5,008 nt of DNA. Origin: Pseudomonadota bacterium (lineage in GTDB: Bacteria > Desulfobacterota > Desulfobacteria > Desulfobacterales > RPRI01). The first letter of the stretch is position 1. The number at the start of each line of letters is the position of its first letter. This document shows positions 1-5,008 of the stretch, piece after piece. The notes beneath the pieces were generated by a model. The model was not told where the DNA came from. It worked only from the letters and a program-made list of their open reading frames with translations, and ran no database searches. The position numbers and the translations under genes are program-made. The DNA lies in assembly GCA_018830925.1 (NCBI GenBank), contig JAHJRK010000432.1:1-5008 (forward strand), in the 5' to 3' direction.

Positions 1-1784
1 TGATGATGGTCATGTTGTATAATCTTTTCAATCAGCGGCAGGTTGCGGAAACCAGCATCAGTTATTCGGAATTTATTTCCATGGTTGAAAGTGAAAGGGT
101 CAGCGAGGTTGTTATCCAGGGGCAGGATCTGTTTGTAACGGATGCCGGCAAGGCCCAATTCAAGGTTTATGCTCCGCCTGACAGCGACCTTATTAAAATA
201 ATGAGAGGAAAAGGCGTATCAATAAAAGCCAGGCCGCCTTCCGAATCTCCCTGGTATATGTCTCTGCTTGTTTCCTGGCTTCCGATGGTAATTCTTATCG
301 GGGTATGGATATTCTTCATGCGGCAGATGCAGTCGGGCGGAGGCAAGGCGATGTCTTTCGGGAAAAGCCGCGCACGGCTCATGTCGGACACATCCGAAAA
401 AGTGACCTTTCAGGATGTTGCCGGCATTGAAGAAGCAAAGGAAGAGCTGAGCGAGATAGTCGAATTTTTGAAGGAGCCGAAAAAATACACACGTCTCGGG
501 GGCCGCATACCAAAAGGTGTGCTTCTTATGGGCCCTCCTGGAACAGGTAAAACGCTTCTTGCCCGCGCAATTGCCGGTGAGGCCGGAGTTCCTTTTTTCA
601 GCATAAGCGGATCCGATTTTGTGGAGATGTTTGTGGGTGTCGGGGCCTCCCGCGTAAGAGACCTTTTCGTTCAGGGGAAGAAGAACGCACCATGCATCAT
701 ATTCATAGATGAGATAGACGCCGTAGGCAGGCACCGCGGAGCGGGCCTCGGAGGAGGCCATGATGAAAGGGAGCAGACATTAAACCAGCTTCTGGTTGAA
801 ATGGACGGGTTCGAGTCAAACGAAGGCGTTATTCTCATTGCCGCAACAAACCGCCCTGATGTTCTCGACCCCGCGCTGTTGCGACCGGGCCGCTTTGACC
901 GCCAGGTTGTGGTTTATCTGCCGGACATAAAGGGGCGCGAAAAAATCCTCCAGGTGCACATGAAAAAATCGCCGATAGCTCCGGATGTTACACCTCTTAC
1001 CCTTGCAAAGGGCACCCCCGGATTTTCCGGAGCCGACCTCGAAAACCTTGTCAATGAAGCAGCTCTCTATGCCGCAAAAAGGAATAAAGATAAGGTCGAA
1101 ATGATCGATTTTGAAGATGCCAAGGACAAGGTTTACATGGGGCTTGAGAGAAAATCGAAGGTTATCAAGGACGAAGACAAGAAAACCACGGCTTATCATG
1201 AAGGCGGCCATGCGCTTGTAGCCCGCTTTTTGCCGGATACCGATACGGTCAACAAGATAACGATAATCCCGAGGGGCCGTGCGGCAGGCGTGACATGGTT
1301 TTTACCCGAGGAAAGGGATTTCCGGTACAAAGACCAGCTTGAAAGCCAGCTTGCAATTGCATTTGGAGGGCGTGCCGCCGAAGAGATCGTTTTCAGCCGC
1401 TTCAGCACCGGAGCTTCCAATGATATAAAGCAGGCTACCGATCTTGCCCAGCAGATGGTGCGTGCCTGGGGTATGAGTGATGTGCTCGGTCCTCTCTCAT
1501 ACGCTAAAAACGAAGAGCAGATCTTCCTCGGGCGTGAAATTTCGCAGCACAGGGATTATTCAGAGGATACGGCGAGAAAAATAGACGAGGAGATAAACAG
1601 TCTCATCAAAAAATCATACGAGAGAGCAAAGCAGATTCTCAATGAGAACCTGGATGTCCTGCATAAACTGGCAGAAATGCTTCTTGAAAAAGAGACTGTG
1701 ATGGGAAAAGAACTGGATGAACTTATAATCTCCATGAGGCCTGATGTTGTGCTGTCTTCAAACGGTTCTTCTGAGGCCGAGTAG
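1..1784 (+). CDS. ftsH: ATP-dependent zinc metalloprotease FtsH (5' end outside window)
   Basis: Membrane-anchored AAA+ protease that unfolds and degrades misfolded membrane proteins and short-lived cytosolic regulators; it works as a hexamer in the inner membrane. Numbering residues from the ATG at position 3: the end of a first membrane helix (about 1-8), a periplasmic domain (about 12-83), a second membrane helix (about 88-105), Walker A GPPGTGKT (177-184), pore motif FVGVG (210-214), Walker B FIDEID (234-239), the second region of homology with arginines 297 and 300 in GRFDRQ, and the zinc site HEGGH (399-403) with the probable third ligand Asp474 in ASNDIK. The visible 593 residues lack the usual charged N-terminus and most of the first helix, so the true start probably lies some 10-20 codons upstream. 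The reading frame is open to the window edge. HEGGH replaces the common HEAGH but keeps both histidines and the glutamate. The stop is TAG at 1782-1784. Followed by folP, a widespread arrangement. Identification is very secure. Confidence 0.98.
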   Translation, partial: MMVMLYNLFNQRQVAETSISYSEFISMVESERVSEVVIQGQDLFVTDAGKAQFKVYAPPDSDLIKIMRGKGVSIKARPPSESPWYMSLLVSWLPMVILIGVWIFFMRQMQSGGGKAMSFGKSRARLMSDTSEKVTFQDVAGIEEAKEELSEIVEFLKEPKKYTRLGGRIPKGVLLMGPPGTGKTLLARAIAGEAGVPFFSISGSDFVEMFVGVGASRVRDLFVQGKKNAPCIIFIDEIDAVGRHRGAGLGGGHDEREQTLNQLLVEMDGFESNEGVILIAATNRPDVLDPALLRPGRFDRQVVVYLPDIKGREKILQVHMKKSPIAPDVTPLTLAKGTPGFSGADLENLVNEAALYAAKRNKDKVEMIDFEDAKDKVYMGLERKSKVIKDEDKKTTAYHEGGHALVARFLPDTDTVNKITIIPRGRAAGVTWFLPEERDFRYKDQLESQLAIAFGGRAAEEIVFSRFSTGASNDIKQATDLAQQMVRAWGMSDVLGPLSYAKNEEQIFLGREISQHRDYSEDTARKIDEEINSLIKKSYERAKQILNENLDVLHKLAEMLLEKETVMGKELDELIISMRPDVVLSSNGSSEAE

Positions 1785-1830
1785 AAGCGGCAATCTGACG
1801 GCTTCGTAAAAAGGTAAGTTTATGCCGCTT
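1785..1830. repeat. 8-bp inverted repeat just after the ftsH stop
   Basis: AAGCGGCA (1785-1792) begins at the base after the ftsH stop codon and is matched by its exact reverse complement TGCCGCTT (1823-1830) across a 30-nt loop. The loop holds GACGGCTTCGTAAAAAG (1798-1814), which resembles a motif I recall from scattered intergenic repeats in deltaproteobacteria; this was not checked. No T-run follows the right arm, so it is not a standard intrinsic terminator. It may be an mRNA 3'-end structure or part of a dispersed repeat. Confidence 0.45.
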
Positions 1831-1847
1831 TGTGGCAACCTGTTTCC

Positions 1848-2035
1848 GACGAACTGGTTGGAAGTCATATGCTCACTTAATGAGCTTTTTGGGGATTTTT
1901 AAATCACTTCACTAAATCACAAGAAGGTTTCGCCTGCGGCGGATCAAAGCCTTGTGATTTTTAACGCTCAGTTATTTAAAAATCTATTTCCCAAAAATCT
2001 CAAATCCGTTCGTATATGACTTCAACCGGTTCGTC
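1848..2035. repeat. Nested long inverted repeat (MITE-like or structured leader)
   Basis: An imperfect palindrome of about 188 bp occupies most of the ftsH-folP gap. Arms from outside in: 1848-1869 with 2015-2035 (20 Watson-Crick pairs, one position that would be G-U in RNA, and one bulged G); 1882-1893 with 1990-2001 (11 of 12 pairs); 1894-1904 GATTTTTAAAT with 1974-1984 ATTTAAAAATC (perfect); 1914-1923 AAATCACAAG with 1951-1960 CTTGTGATTT (perfect); and a central CGCC-TGC-GGCG hairpin (1931-1941). Unpaired stretches separate the arms, including a 5-nt bulge at 1985-1989. No open reading frame of note lies inside and I see no clear target-site duplication. The layered symmetry fits a palindromic non-autonomous element. 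A folded 5' leader of folP is the alternative. The pairing is seen directly; the nature of the element is inference. Confidence 0.75.
1871..1890 (+). terminator. Possible weak terminator after ftsH
   Basis: GCTCA (1871-1875) and TGAGC (1881-1885) form a 5-bp stem around a 5-nt CTTAA loop, followed directly by five T residues (1886-1890). The stem is short for an intrinsic terminator, and these bases also take part in the larger palindrome, so the call is tentative. Confidence 0.25.
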
Positions 2036-2053
2036 AAAATTGATGAGTTTGTT

Positions 2054-2058
2054 GGAAG
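2054..2058 (+). promoter_or_regulatory. folP ribosome binding site
   Basis: GGAAG lies 8 nt before the ATG at 2067. It decides the start: the in-frame upstream ATG at 2016 has no purine-rich sequence before it and lies inside the palindrome arm. Confidence 0.6.
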
Positions 2059-2066
2059 TGTTTTTG

Positions 2067-2933
2067 ATGAAATCATACCGTATAGAGTGGGGTTCACACA
2101 GACTTGATCTGGGAAATACCACCCGCATAATGGGCATCGTCAATGTTACTCCCGATTCTTTTTCAGACGGGGGATTTTTTTTTGACTGCGACGCCGCTGT
2201 GGCCCGGGGCGAAAAGCTTGCGGAAGATGGCGCAGATATTCTTGACATAGGCGGGGAATCCACACGGCCTTTTTCCGAAGCAGTTTCTGCCGAAGAGGAG
2301 ATCAGGCGGGTTGTTCCCGTTATCGAAAAGCTTGCCGTGCGCATTTCAATCCCCATTTCAATCGATACTACAAAAGCAGTTGTTGCAAGGCAGGCCATTG
2401 AAGCGGGCGCTTCCATGATAAATGACATAAGCGCCTTGCGTTCCGATGCCGAAATTGCAGGTGTTGCTGTAAAATACGATCTTCCCGTTATTCTCATGCA
2501 CATGAAGGGCACTCCGGAAAGCATGCAGGTTTCCCCTCAATATGACGACCTTACAGGTGAGATTAAAGACTTCCTAAAAGATGCGATTGAGAGGGCCGTC
2601 AAGAGGGGAATAGACAGGAGAAAGATTATAATTGATCCGGGAATAGGGTTCGGAAAAACGATCGAACACAATCTCCTGTTGATAAAGAAGCTGAAAGAGC
2701 TGGCGGATGTCGGTGTTCCTGTTCTAATAGGGCCATCAAGGAAGGCCTTTATAAGAAAAATTCTTAAAGACAAGGCCGGGAACGAATTAAAGCCTCATGA
2801 GCCTGCTGTTGAGACCGGCACCCAGGCCGCTGTAGCCGCAGCCGTTTTAGCAGGAGCGCATATTGTAAGGGTGCATGATGTCGCAAATACGGTTTCAACG
2901 GTTAAAATAATTGATGCGTTAAAGAAGGCGTGA
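2067..2933 (+). CDS. folP: Dihydropteroate synthase
   Basis: Joins dihydropterin pyrophosphate to p-aminobenzoate to make 7,8-dihydropteroate in cytosolic folate synthesis; it is the sulfonamide target. The 288 residues fit the family's usual length and a TIM barrel. Motifs with this start: NVTPDSFSDGG (26-36), DIGGESTRP (60-68), SIDTTK (98-103), IND (118-120), MHMKGTP (144-150), DPGIGFGKT (190-198), GPSRKAF (222-228) and RVHD (268-271). Residues aligned with Asp96, Asn115, Asp185, Lys221, Arg255 and His257 of the E. coli enzyme are present. Phe32 and Pro68 correspond to E. coli Phe28 and Pro64, the classical resistance positions, and are wild type. An in-frame ATG at 2016 would add 17 residues, but it has no ribosome binding site and lies in repeat sequence, so the ATG at 2067 is preferred. 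It follows ftsH in the same direction after a 282-bp repeat-filled gap, and its stop codon lies inside the heptamer array. Confidence 0.97.
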   Translation: MKSYRIEWGSHRLDLGNTTRIMGIVNVTPDSFSDGGFFFDCDAAVARGEKLAEDGADILDIGGESTRPFSEAVSAEEEIRRVVPVIEKLAVRISIPISIDTTKAVVARQAIEAGASMINDISALRSDAEIAGVAVKYDLPVILMHMKGTPESMQVSPQYDDLTGEIKDFLKDAIERAVKRGIDRRKIIIDPGIGFGKTIEHNLLLIKKLKELADVGVPVLIGPSRKAFIRKILKDKAGNELKPHEPAVETGTQAAVAAAVLAGAHIVRVHDVANTVSTVKIIDALKKA

Positions 2934-3019
2934 GGCGAAAGGCGAATATCGAAGATCGGACATCGAATATCGAAGTACGATGTACGATATTCGAAATTCA
3001 ATGTGCGGTCTCCGGAATA
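2929..3019. repeat. Phased 7-bp repeat array (13 units) with internal inverted repeat
   Basis: Read in steps of seven from 2929, every unit begins with C and twelve of thirteen begin with CG: CGTGAGG, CGAAAGG, CGAATAT, CGAAGAT, CGGACAT, CGAATAT, CGAAGTA, CGATGTA, CGATATT, CGAAATT, CAATGTG, CGGTCTC, CGGAATA. The first unit overlaps the folP stop (TGA 2931-2933), and the last ends where the coaX ribosome binding site begins. CGAATATCGAAG occurs twice, 21 bp apart (2943-2954, 2964-2975). TCGAATATCG (2963-2972) and CGATATTCGA (2985-2994) form a perfect 10-bp inverted repeat with a 12-nt loop. The phasing is seen directly. Membership in a dispersed deltaproteobacterial repeat family is inference. 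Confidence 0.75.
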
Positions 3020-3025
3020 AAGGAG
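3019..3025 (+). promoter_or_regulatory. coaX ribosome binding site
   Basis: AAAGGAG, a strong Shine-Dalgarno match, ends 7 nt before the ATG at 3033. It begins at the last base of the heptamer array. Confidence 0.85.
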
Positions 3026-3032
3026 TACTTTC

Positions 3033-3797
3033 ATGCTGCTTGTAATTGATGTGGGAAATACAAACATTGTCATGGGAATTTATGACGGGAGCCGCCTTGT
3101 AAAAGACTGGCGGATCCGCACTGAGCATAACACGACCGAAGATGAGTTCAATGTACTTGTAATGGGTCTTTTTGCGACCGGCTGCATCAATCCGGAAAGT
3201 ATCGGAAAGACCATAATCTCCTGTGTTGTCCCCCCTCTTGTAATTATCCTCGATTCGTTCTGCCGGAAATATCTCGGGCATGCTCCCCACTGGGTAGATG
3301 CCAGATCCTATCCGGCCATGCCTATCCTTACAAACAATCCTTCGGAAGTCGGAGCAGACAGGATAGTCAATTCCGTCGCCGCGTATGAAAAATATAAAAG
3401 TAGTCTTATCGTAATTGATTTCGGGACTGCAACCACCTTTGACGCTATCTCTGAAAAGGGAGAATACCTCGGAGGCGCAATCAGTCCCGGAATAATGATT
3501 GCGGCAGAGGCTCTTTTCATGAAAGCTTCCAAGCTGCCGCGTGTCGAGATATTTCTTCAACCTGAGAAAGTTATCGGCAGGGACACGGCGGAAAGCATGA
3601 AGTCAGGAATTATTTTCGGGTATGCCGGACTTGTCGACGGGATGGTTATAAGGATGAAAGCCGAAATGGGAACAAATCCGAAGGTAATTGCAACCGGCGG
3701 TCTTTCACCTCTGATGTTTAAAGTTTCAAACACGATTGATGCAATTGAGCCGGATCTGACGCTGGAGGGATTAAGGATTATCAGTATGCGAAAATAA
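3033..3797 (+). CDS. coaX: Type III pantothenate kinase
   Basis: Phosphorylates pantothenate to 4'-phosphopantothenate, the first step of coenzyme A synthesis, in the cytosol. The 254 residues match the family's usual length of about 255. The ASKHA-fold motifs are present: DVGNTN near the N-terminus (6-11, phosphate binding), NPSEVGADRIVN (102-113) with the presumed catalytic Asp109, DFGTATTFD (129-137), GGAISPG (147-153), ATGG (220-223) and the C-terminal DLTLEGL (241-247). The start is fixed by a strong AAAGGAG 7 nt upstream and because DVGNTN begins at residue 6, as is normal in this family. Type III enzymes need a monovalent cation and are typically not feedback-inhibited by CoA. It lies 99 bp after folP in the same direction and may share its transcript, although the gap is filled by a heptamer array. 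In many bacteria coaX sits next to birA; no birA is visible here. Ends with TAA at a convergent junction. Confidence 0.96.
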   Translation: MLLVIDVGNTNIVMGIYDGSRLVKDWRIRTEHNTTEDEFNVLVMGLFATGCINPESIGKTIISCVVPPLVIILDSFCRKYLGHAPHWVDARSYPAMPILTNNPSEVGADRIVNSVAAYEKYKSSLIVIDFGTATTFDAISEKGEYLGGAISPGIMIAAEALFMKASKLPRVEIFLQPEKVIGRDTAESMKSGIIFGYAGLVDGMVIRMKAEMGTNPKVIATGGLSPLMFKVSNTIDAIEPDLTLEGLRIISMRK

Positions 3798-3810
3798 GCC
3801 GCTGTAAAAA

Positions 3811-3893
3811 AATAAAGTGGTCATCCGGATATCAAAAACGGCATAAGGAGCCGTAAGCCGTGATCGGCATAAGGAGCCGTAATAAAATGGTCA
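3811..3893. repeat. Near-identical 13-bp direct repeats flanking the twin 18-mers
   Basis: AATAAAGTGGTCA (3811-3823) and AATAAAATGGTCA (3881-3893) match at 12 of 13 positions. They bracket the stretch that carries the first 18-bp repeat and nearly all of the second. This could reflect local duplication or slippage, or be chance in an AT-rich stretch. Confidence 0.4.
3839..3882. repeat. Two perfect 18-bp direct repeats
   Basis: CGGCATAAGGAGCCGTAA occurs at 3839-3856 and again at 3865-3882, a period of 26 bp. Each copy can form a small hairpin with CGGC and GCCG arms around a 7-nt loop. They lie in the 108-bp convergent gap between coaX and the MBL gene. With only two copies and an 8-bp spacer this is not a CRISPR array. 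Confidence 0.8.
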
Positions 3894-3929
3894 GGAATGT
3901 AATTGTTATTTTGTAACGGCTCCTAAGCC
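3866..3929. repeat. Inverted repeat linking the gap repeat to the MBL gene's 3' end
   Basis: AGGAGCCGT in the second 18-bp repeat (3872-3880) pairs with ACGGCTCCT (3916-3924), which lies in the last codons of the minus-strand MBL gene. Flanking AAAAT/ATTTT (3884-3888, 3908-3912) and GGC/GCC (3866-3868, 3927-3929) extend the stem past small internal loops. The position between convergent genes suggests an mRNA 3'-end structure for either strand. Neither side is followed by a T-run, so a classical intrinsic terminator is not supported. Confidence 0.5.
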
Positions 3930-4823
3930 TATATAATCAACGAAACCTTTTATGCTGTTTGAAAAAAATGTCTTTTCTCTCTCCTTCATATCTTTTTCCA
4001 TATTGAAAAATCCCGTAAGGAGAGGGTCTTTTGCCAATAGAATTTTCATGCATCTTGAAATCATGTCATCGTCCTTGAATTTGCTCATCTCATTTCTTAT
4101 GATATTTTCCCACAAATAAAGCTGCTTTTTATGCTCCTTTAACATAATGACCGCATTCTCTTTTAAGCCAAGGTGGCCGTAGCAGATCTTTCCGGGGCTT
4201 TTAGAAATCAGGGTGTCGATGCTTTCAAGAGCAAGGTCGTAGAAAAATTTCGGGGGTGTGGCCGGACGCATATACCCGCGTCCGGACGGCAAAAGGTAAT
4301 ATACTCCTCCCGCTTCTCCGGCAAAGAGATAGTCATTGTAGACGTAACTTATATGATGAATGGAATGGCCGGGTGTCATGACCGGAATTACCGGGCAATT
4401 ATCGAGCAACAATGCATCGATAAGACGGTCAGGGGGAACCGGCTTTACAGGGCCATAGGCATCTGCAATGCGTCCGAGAGCCTTTTTTGTTCCTTCCCAT
4501 AGTCTTCCCGGATCTGCAAGATGGGGCATCCCGTCCTTGTGACAGACAACGGGGGTATCGGGAAAATGGTCGGCAATTTCACCGATTGCTCCCGCATGGT
4601 CGACATGAATGTGGGTTAGGAAGATATAATCGAGGCGTTCTACTCCCGCTTTACCCAGGGCACCGAGAAGAGCATCCGCCGTGGAGGATGTTCCGACATC
4701 TACAATAAAAGTAATGTCCGCCTTGTAAAGCCAAACCCCTATAAAGTTTTCGAATCCTGGCGCAACGGGCGGAAGGGTTATAAGGAACAGGTTGTCGGAA
4801 TATTTTTTGATATTACAGCTCAA
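3906..4823 (-). CDS. MBL-fold metallohydrolase
   Basis: Metallo-beta-lactamase-fold hydrolase, probably cytosolic because no signal peptide is visible; the substrate is unknown. Of 305 residues, the N-terminal part carries the metal ligands: HIHVDH (71-76) with His71, His73, Asp75 and His76, then TPGHS with His153, and YGH with His217. The position that is usually the bridging Asp (in a GD motif) is Glu170 in FAGE, a conservative but less common choice. Residues about 220-305 form a predicted helical C-terminal extension, as in glyoxalase II-like and lactonase-like relatives. The start is TTG at 4823: GAAAGG lies 8 nt upstream and no good ATG exists early in the frame, while starting later would remove the first beta strand. 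It begins 12 bp after the upstream peptidase gene and its ribosome binding site overlaps that gene's stop, which points to translational coupling. Its last seven codons resemble the intergenic repeat. The fold is secure; glyoxalase, lactonase or thioesterase activity cannot be decided from sequence. Confidence 0.9.
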   Translation of the reverse strand: MSCNIKKYSDNLFLITLPPVAPGFENFIGVWLYKADITFIVDVGTSSTADALLGALGKAGVERLDYIFLTHIHVDHAGAIGEIADHFPDTPVVCHKDGMPHLADPGRLWEGTKKALGRIADAYGPVKPVPPDRLIDALLLDNCPVIPVMTPGHSIHHISYVYNDYLFAGEAGGVYYLLPSGRGYMRPATPPKFFYDLALESIDTLISKSPGKICYGHLGLKENAVIMLKEHKKQLYLWENIIRNEMSKFKDDDMISRCMKILLAKDPLLTGFFNMEKDMKEREKTFFSNSIKGFVDYIGLGAVTK

Positions 4824-4831
4824 TAGTAAAA

Positions 4832-4837
4832 CCTTTC
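4832..4837 (-). promoter_or_regulatory. Ribosome binding site of the MBL gene, overlapping the upstream stop
   Basis: On the minus strand GAAAGG (4837 to 4832) lies 8 nt before the TTG start at 4823 and shares its first two bases with the TGA stop of the peptidase gene. It supports both the TTG start and coupling of the two genes. Confidence 0.6.
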
Positions 4838-5008
4838 AACGGCCATTTTTGCCGTAGCGCCTGAGCAATTCAAAGATCGCCTTTGCTCCGAAAGCCACCG
4901 CTTCTTTGGGTATGCGCTCATCCGCGGCATGTATTGTTTCAAGAAATTTGAATCCTTCCGGCAGATTCATCGGCAGGAATCCATATGTTTGAATCCCAAG
5001 GCGTGCAA
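4836..5008 (-). CDS. M20-family metallopeptidase, C-terminal fragment (rest outside window)
   Basis: The last 56 codons of a minus-strand gene, open to the window edge and ending in TGA at 4838-4836. The visible peptide runs from ARLGIQTYGFLPMN through HAADERIPKEAVAFG to a basic end, RRYGKNGR. The pattern of a GFLPM segment followed by HxxDERxP and a final helix is typical of the C-terminus of M20 zinc peptidases (carboxypeptidase or dipeptidase type), where this His is a metal ligand. The family's catalytic core would lie beyond position 5008. It probably hydrolyses small peptides or N-acyl amino acids in the cytosol, but the substrate cannot be assigned from this fragment. It lies 12 bp upstream of the MBL gene and is probably in one operon with it. 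The assignment rests on a short stretch, so the exact subfamily is open. Confidence 0.75.
   Translation of the reverse strand, partial: ARLGIQTYGFLPMNLPEGFKFLETIHAADERIPKEAVAFGAKAIFELLRRYGKNGR

Noticed and set aside
219..761. Long minus-strand open frame opposite ftsH
   Set aside because: It lies wholly over strongly conserved ftsH coding sequence, and its translation shows no recognisable domain. The same holds for the minus-strand frame at 816-1211.
2016..2066. Upstream ATG giving folP 17 extra residues
   Set aside because: No ribosome binding site precedes 2016, the extra residues are not part of the usual folP N-terminus, and the first bases lie in the palindrome arm. The ATG at 2067 has GGAAG at good spacing.
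1848..2066. Known riboswitch (for example tetrahydrofolate) upstream of folP
   Set aside because: The segment is a simple long fold-back with AT-rich arms. I could not recognise the conserved core of any known riboswitch class, though a computed covariance search was not possible.
2000..2524. Minus-strand open frame opposite folP
   Set aside because: Antisense shadow of conserved folP codons, with low-complexity serine/alanine-rich translation and no domain.
2919..3560. Minus-strand open frames running from coaX across the heptamer array
   Set aside because: Their N-terminal parts are antisense to coaX, and the FDIR-like peptide repeats come only from translating the 7-bp array (three units make seven codons).
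3839..3882. CRISPR array
   Set aside because: Only two repeats, 18 bp long, with an 8-bp spacer and no cas genes in view.
3887..3916. Nine-codon micro-ORF after the second 18-bp repeat, with AGGAG upstream
   Set aside because: Too short to support. The AGGAG is part of the repeat and the stretch is the loop of an inverted repeat.
4173..4708. Plus-strand open frames opposite the MBL gene
   Set aside because: Antisense to clear MBL coding sequence with intact metal-binding motifs; no ribosome binding site or domain supports them.
4821..4823. TTG start taken as a sign of a truncated MBL gene
   Set aside because: The N-terminal beta strands and all metal ligands are present, the length is normal, and a ribosome binding site is well placed for the TTG.

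Overview
The window reads as ordinary chromosomal housekeeping DNA from a Gram-negative bacterium. My best guess is a deltaproteobacterium (Desulfobacterota, perhaps Desulfobacterales-like). The reasons are the ftsH-folP order, a type III (CoaX) pantothenate kinase, moderate GC content, and intergenic gaps filled with palindromic and short-period repeats of a kind I associate with those genomes. The taxonomic call is inference; no rRNA or other marker is present.

Layout: positions 1-1784 (+) hold nearly all of ftsH (membrane AAA+ zinc protease), missing only its first codons. Positions 1785-2066 are non-coding and mostly occupied by a nested inverted repeat (1848-2035). folP (dihydropteroate synthase) is at 2067-2933 (+). 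Its stop codon lies inside an array of thirteen phased 7-bp units (2929-3019) that fills the gap up to the ribosome binding site of coaX (3033-3797, +). A convergent junction (3798-3905) carries two perfect 18-bp direct repeats, plus an inverted relative formed by the 3' end of the next gene. On the minus strand, an MBL-fold metallohydrolase (4823-3906, TTG start) follows, by 12 bp, the C-terminal end of an M20-type peptidase (5008-4836, cut by the window edge).

How the genes fit together: ftsH, folP and coaX run in the same direction and serve membrane proteolysis, folate synthesis and coenzyme A synthesis. The ftsH-folP pair is a widespread bacterial arrangement. The minus-strand peptidase and MBL hydrolase look like a translationally coupled two-gene unit of unknown substrate. 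I found no defence system, mobile-element gene, RNA gene or CRISPR array. The unusual content is in the gaps: each of the three holds a different repeat structure. The largest, a palindrome of about 188 bp directly upstream of folP, is the best candidate for something undescribed, most likely a MITE-like element or a structured leader.
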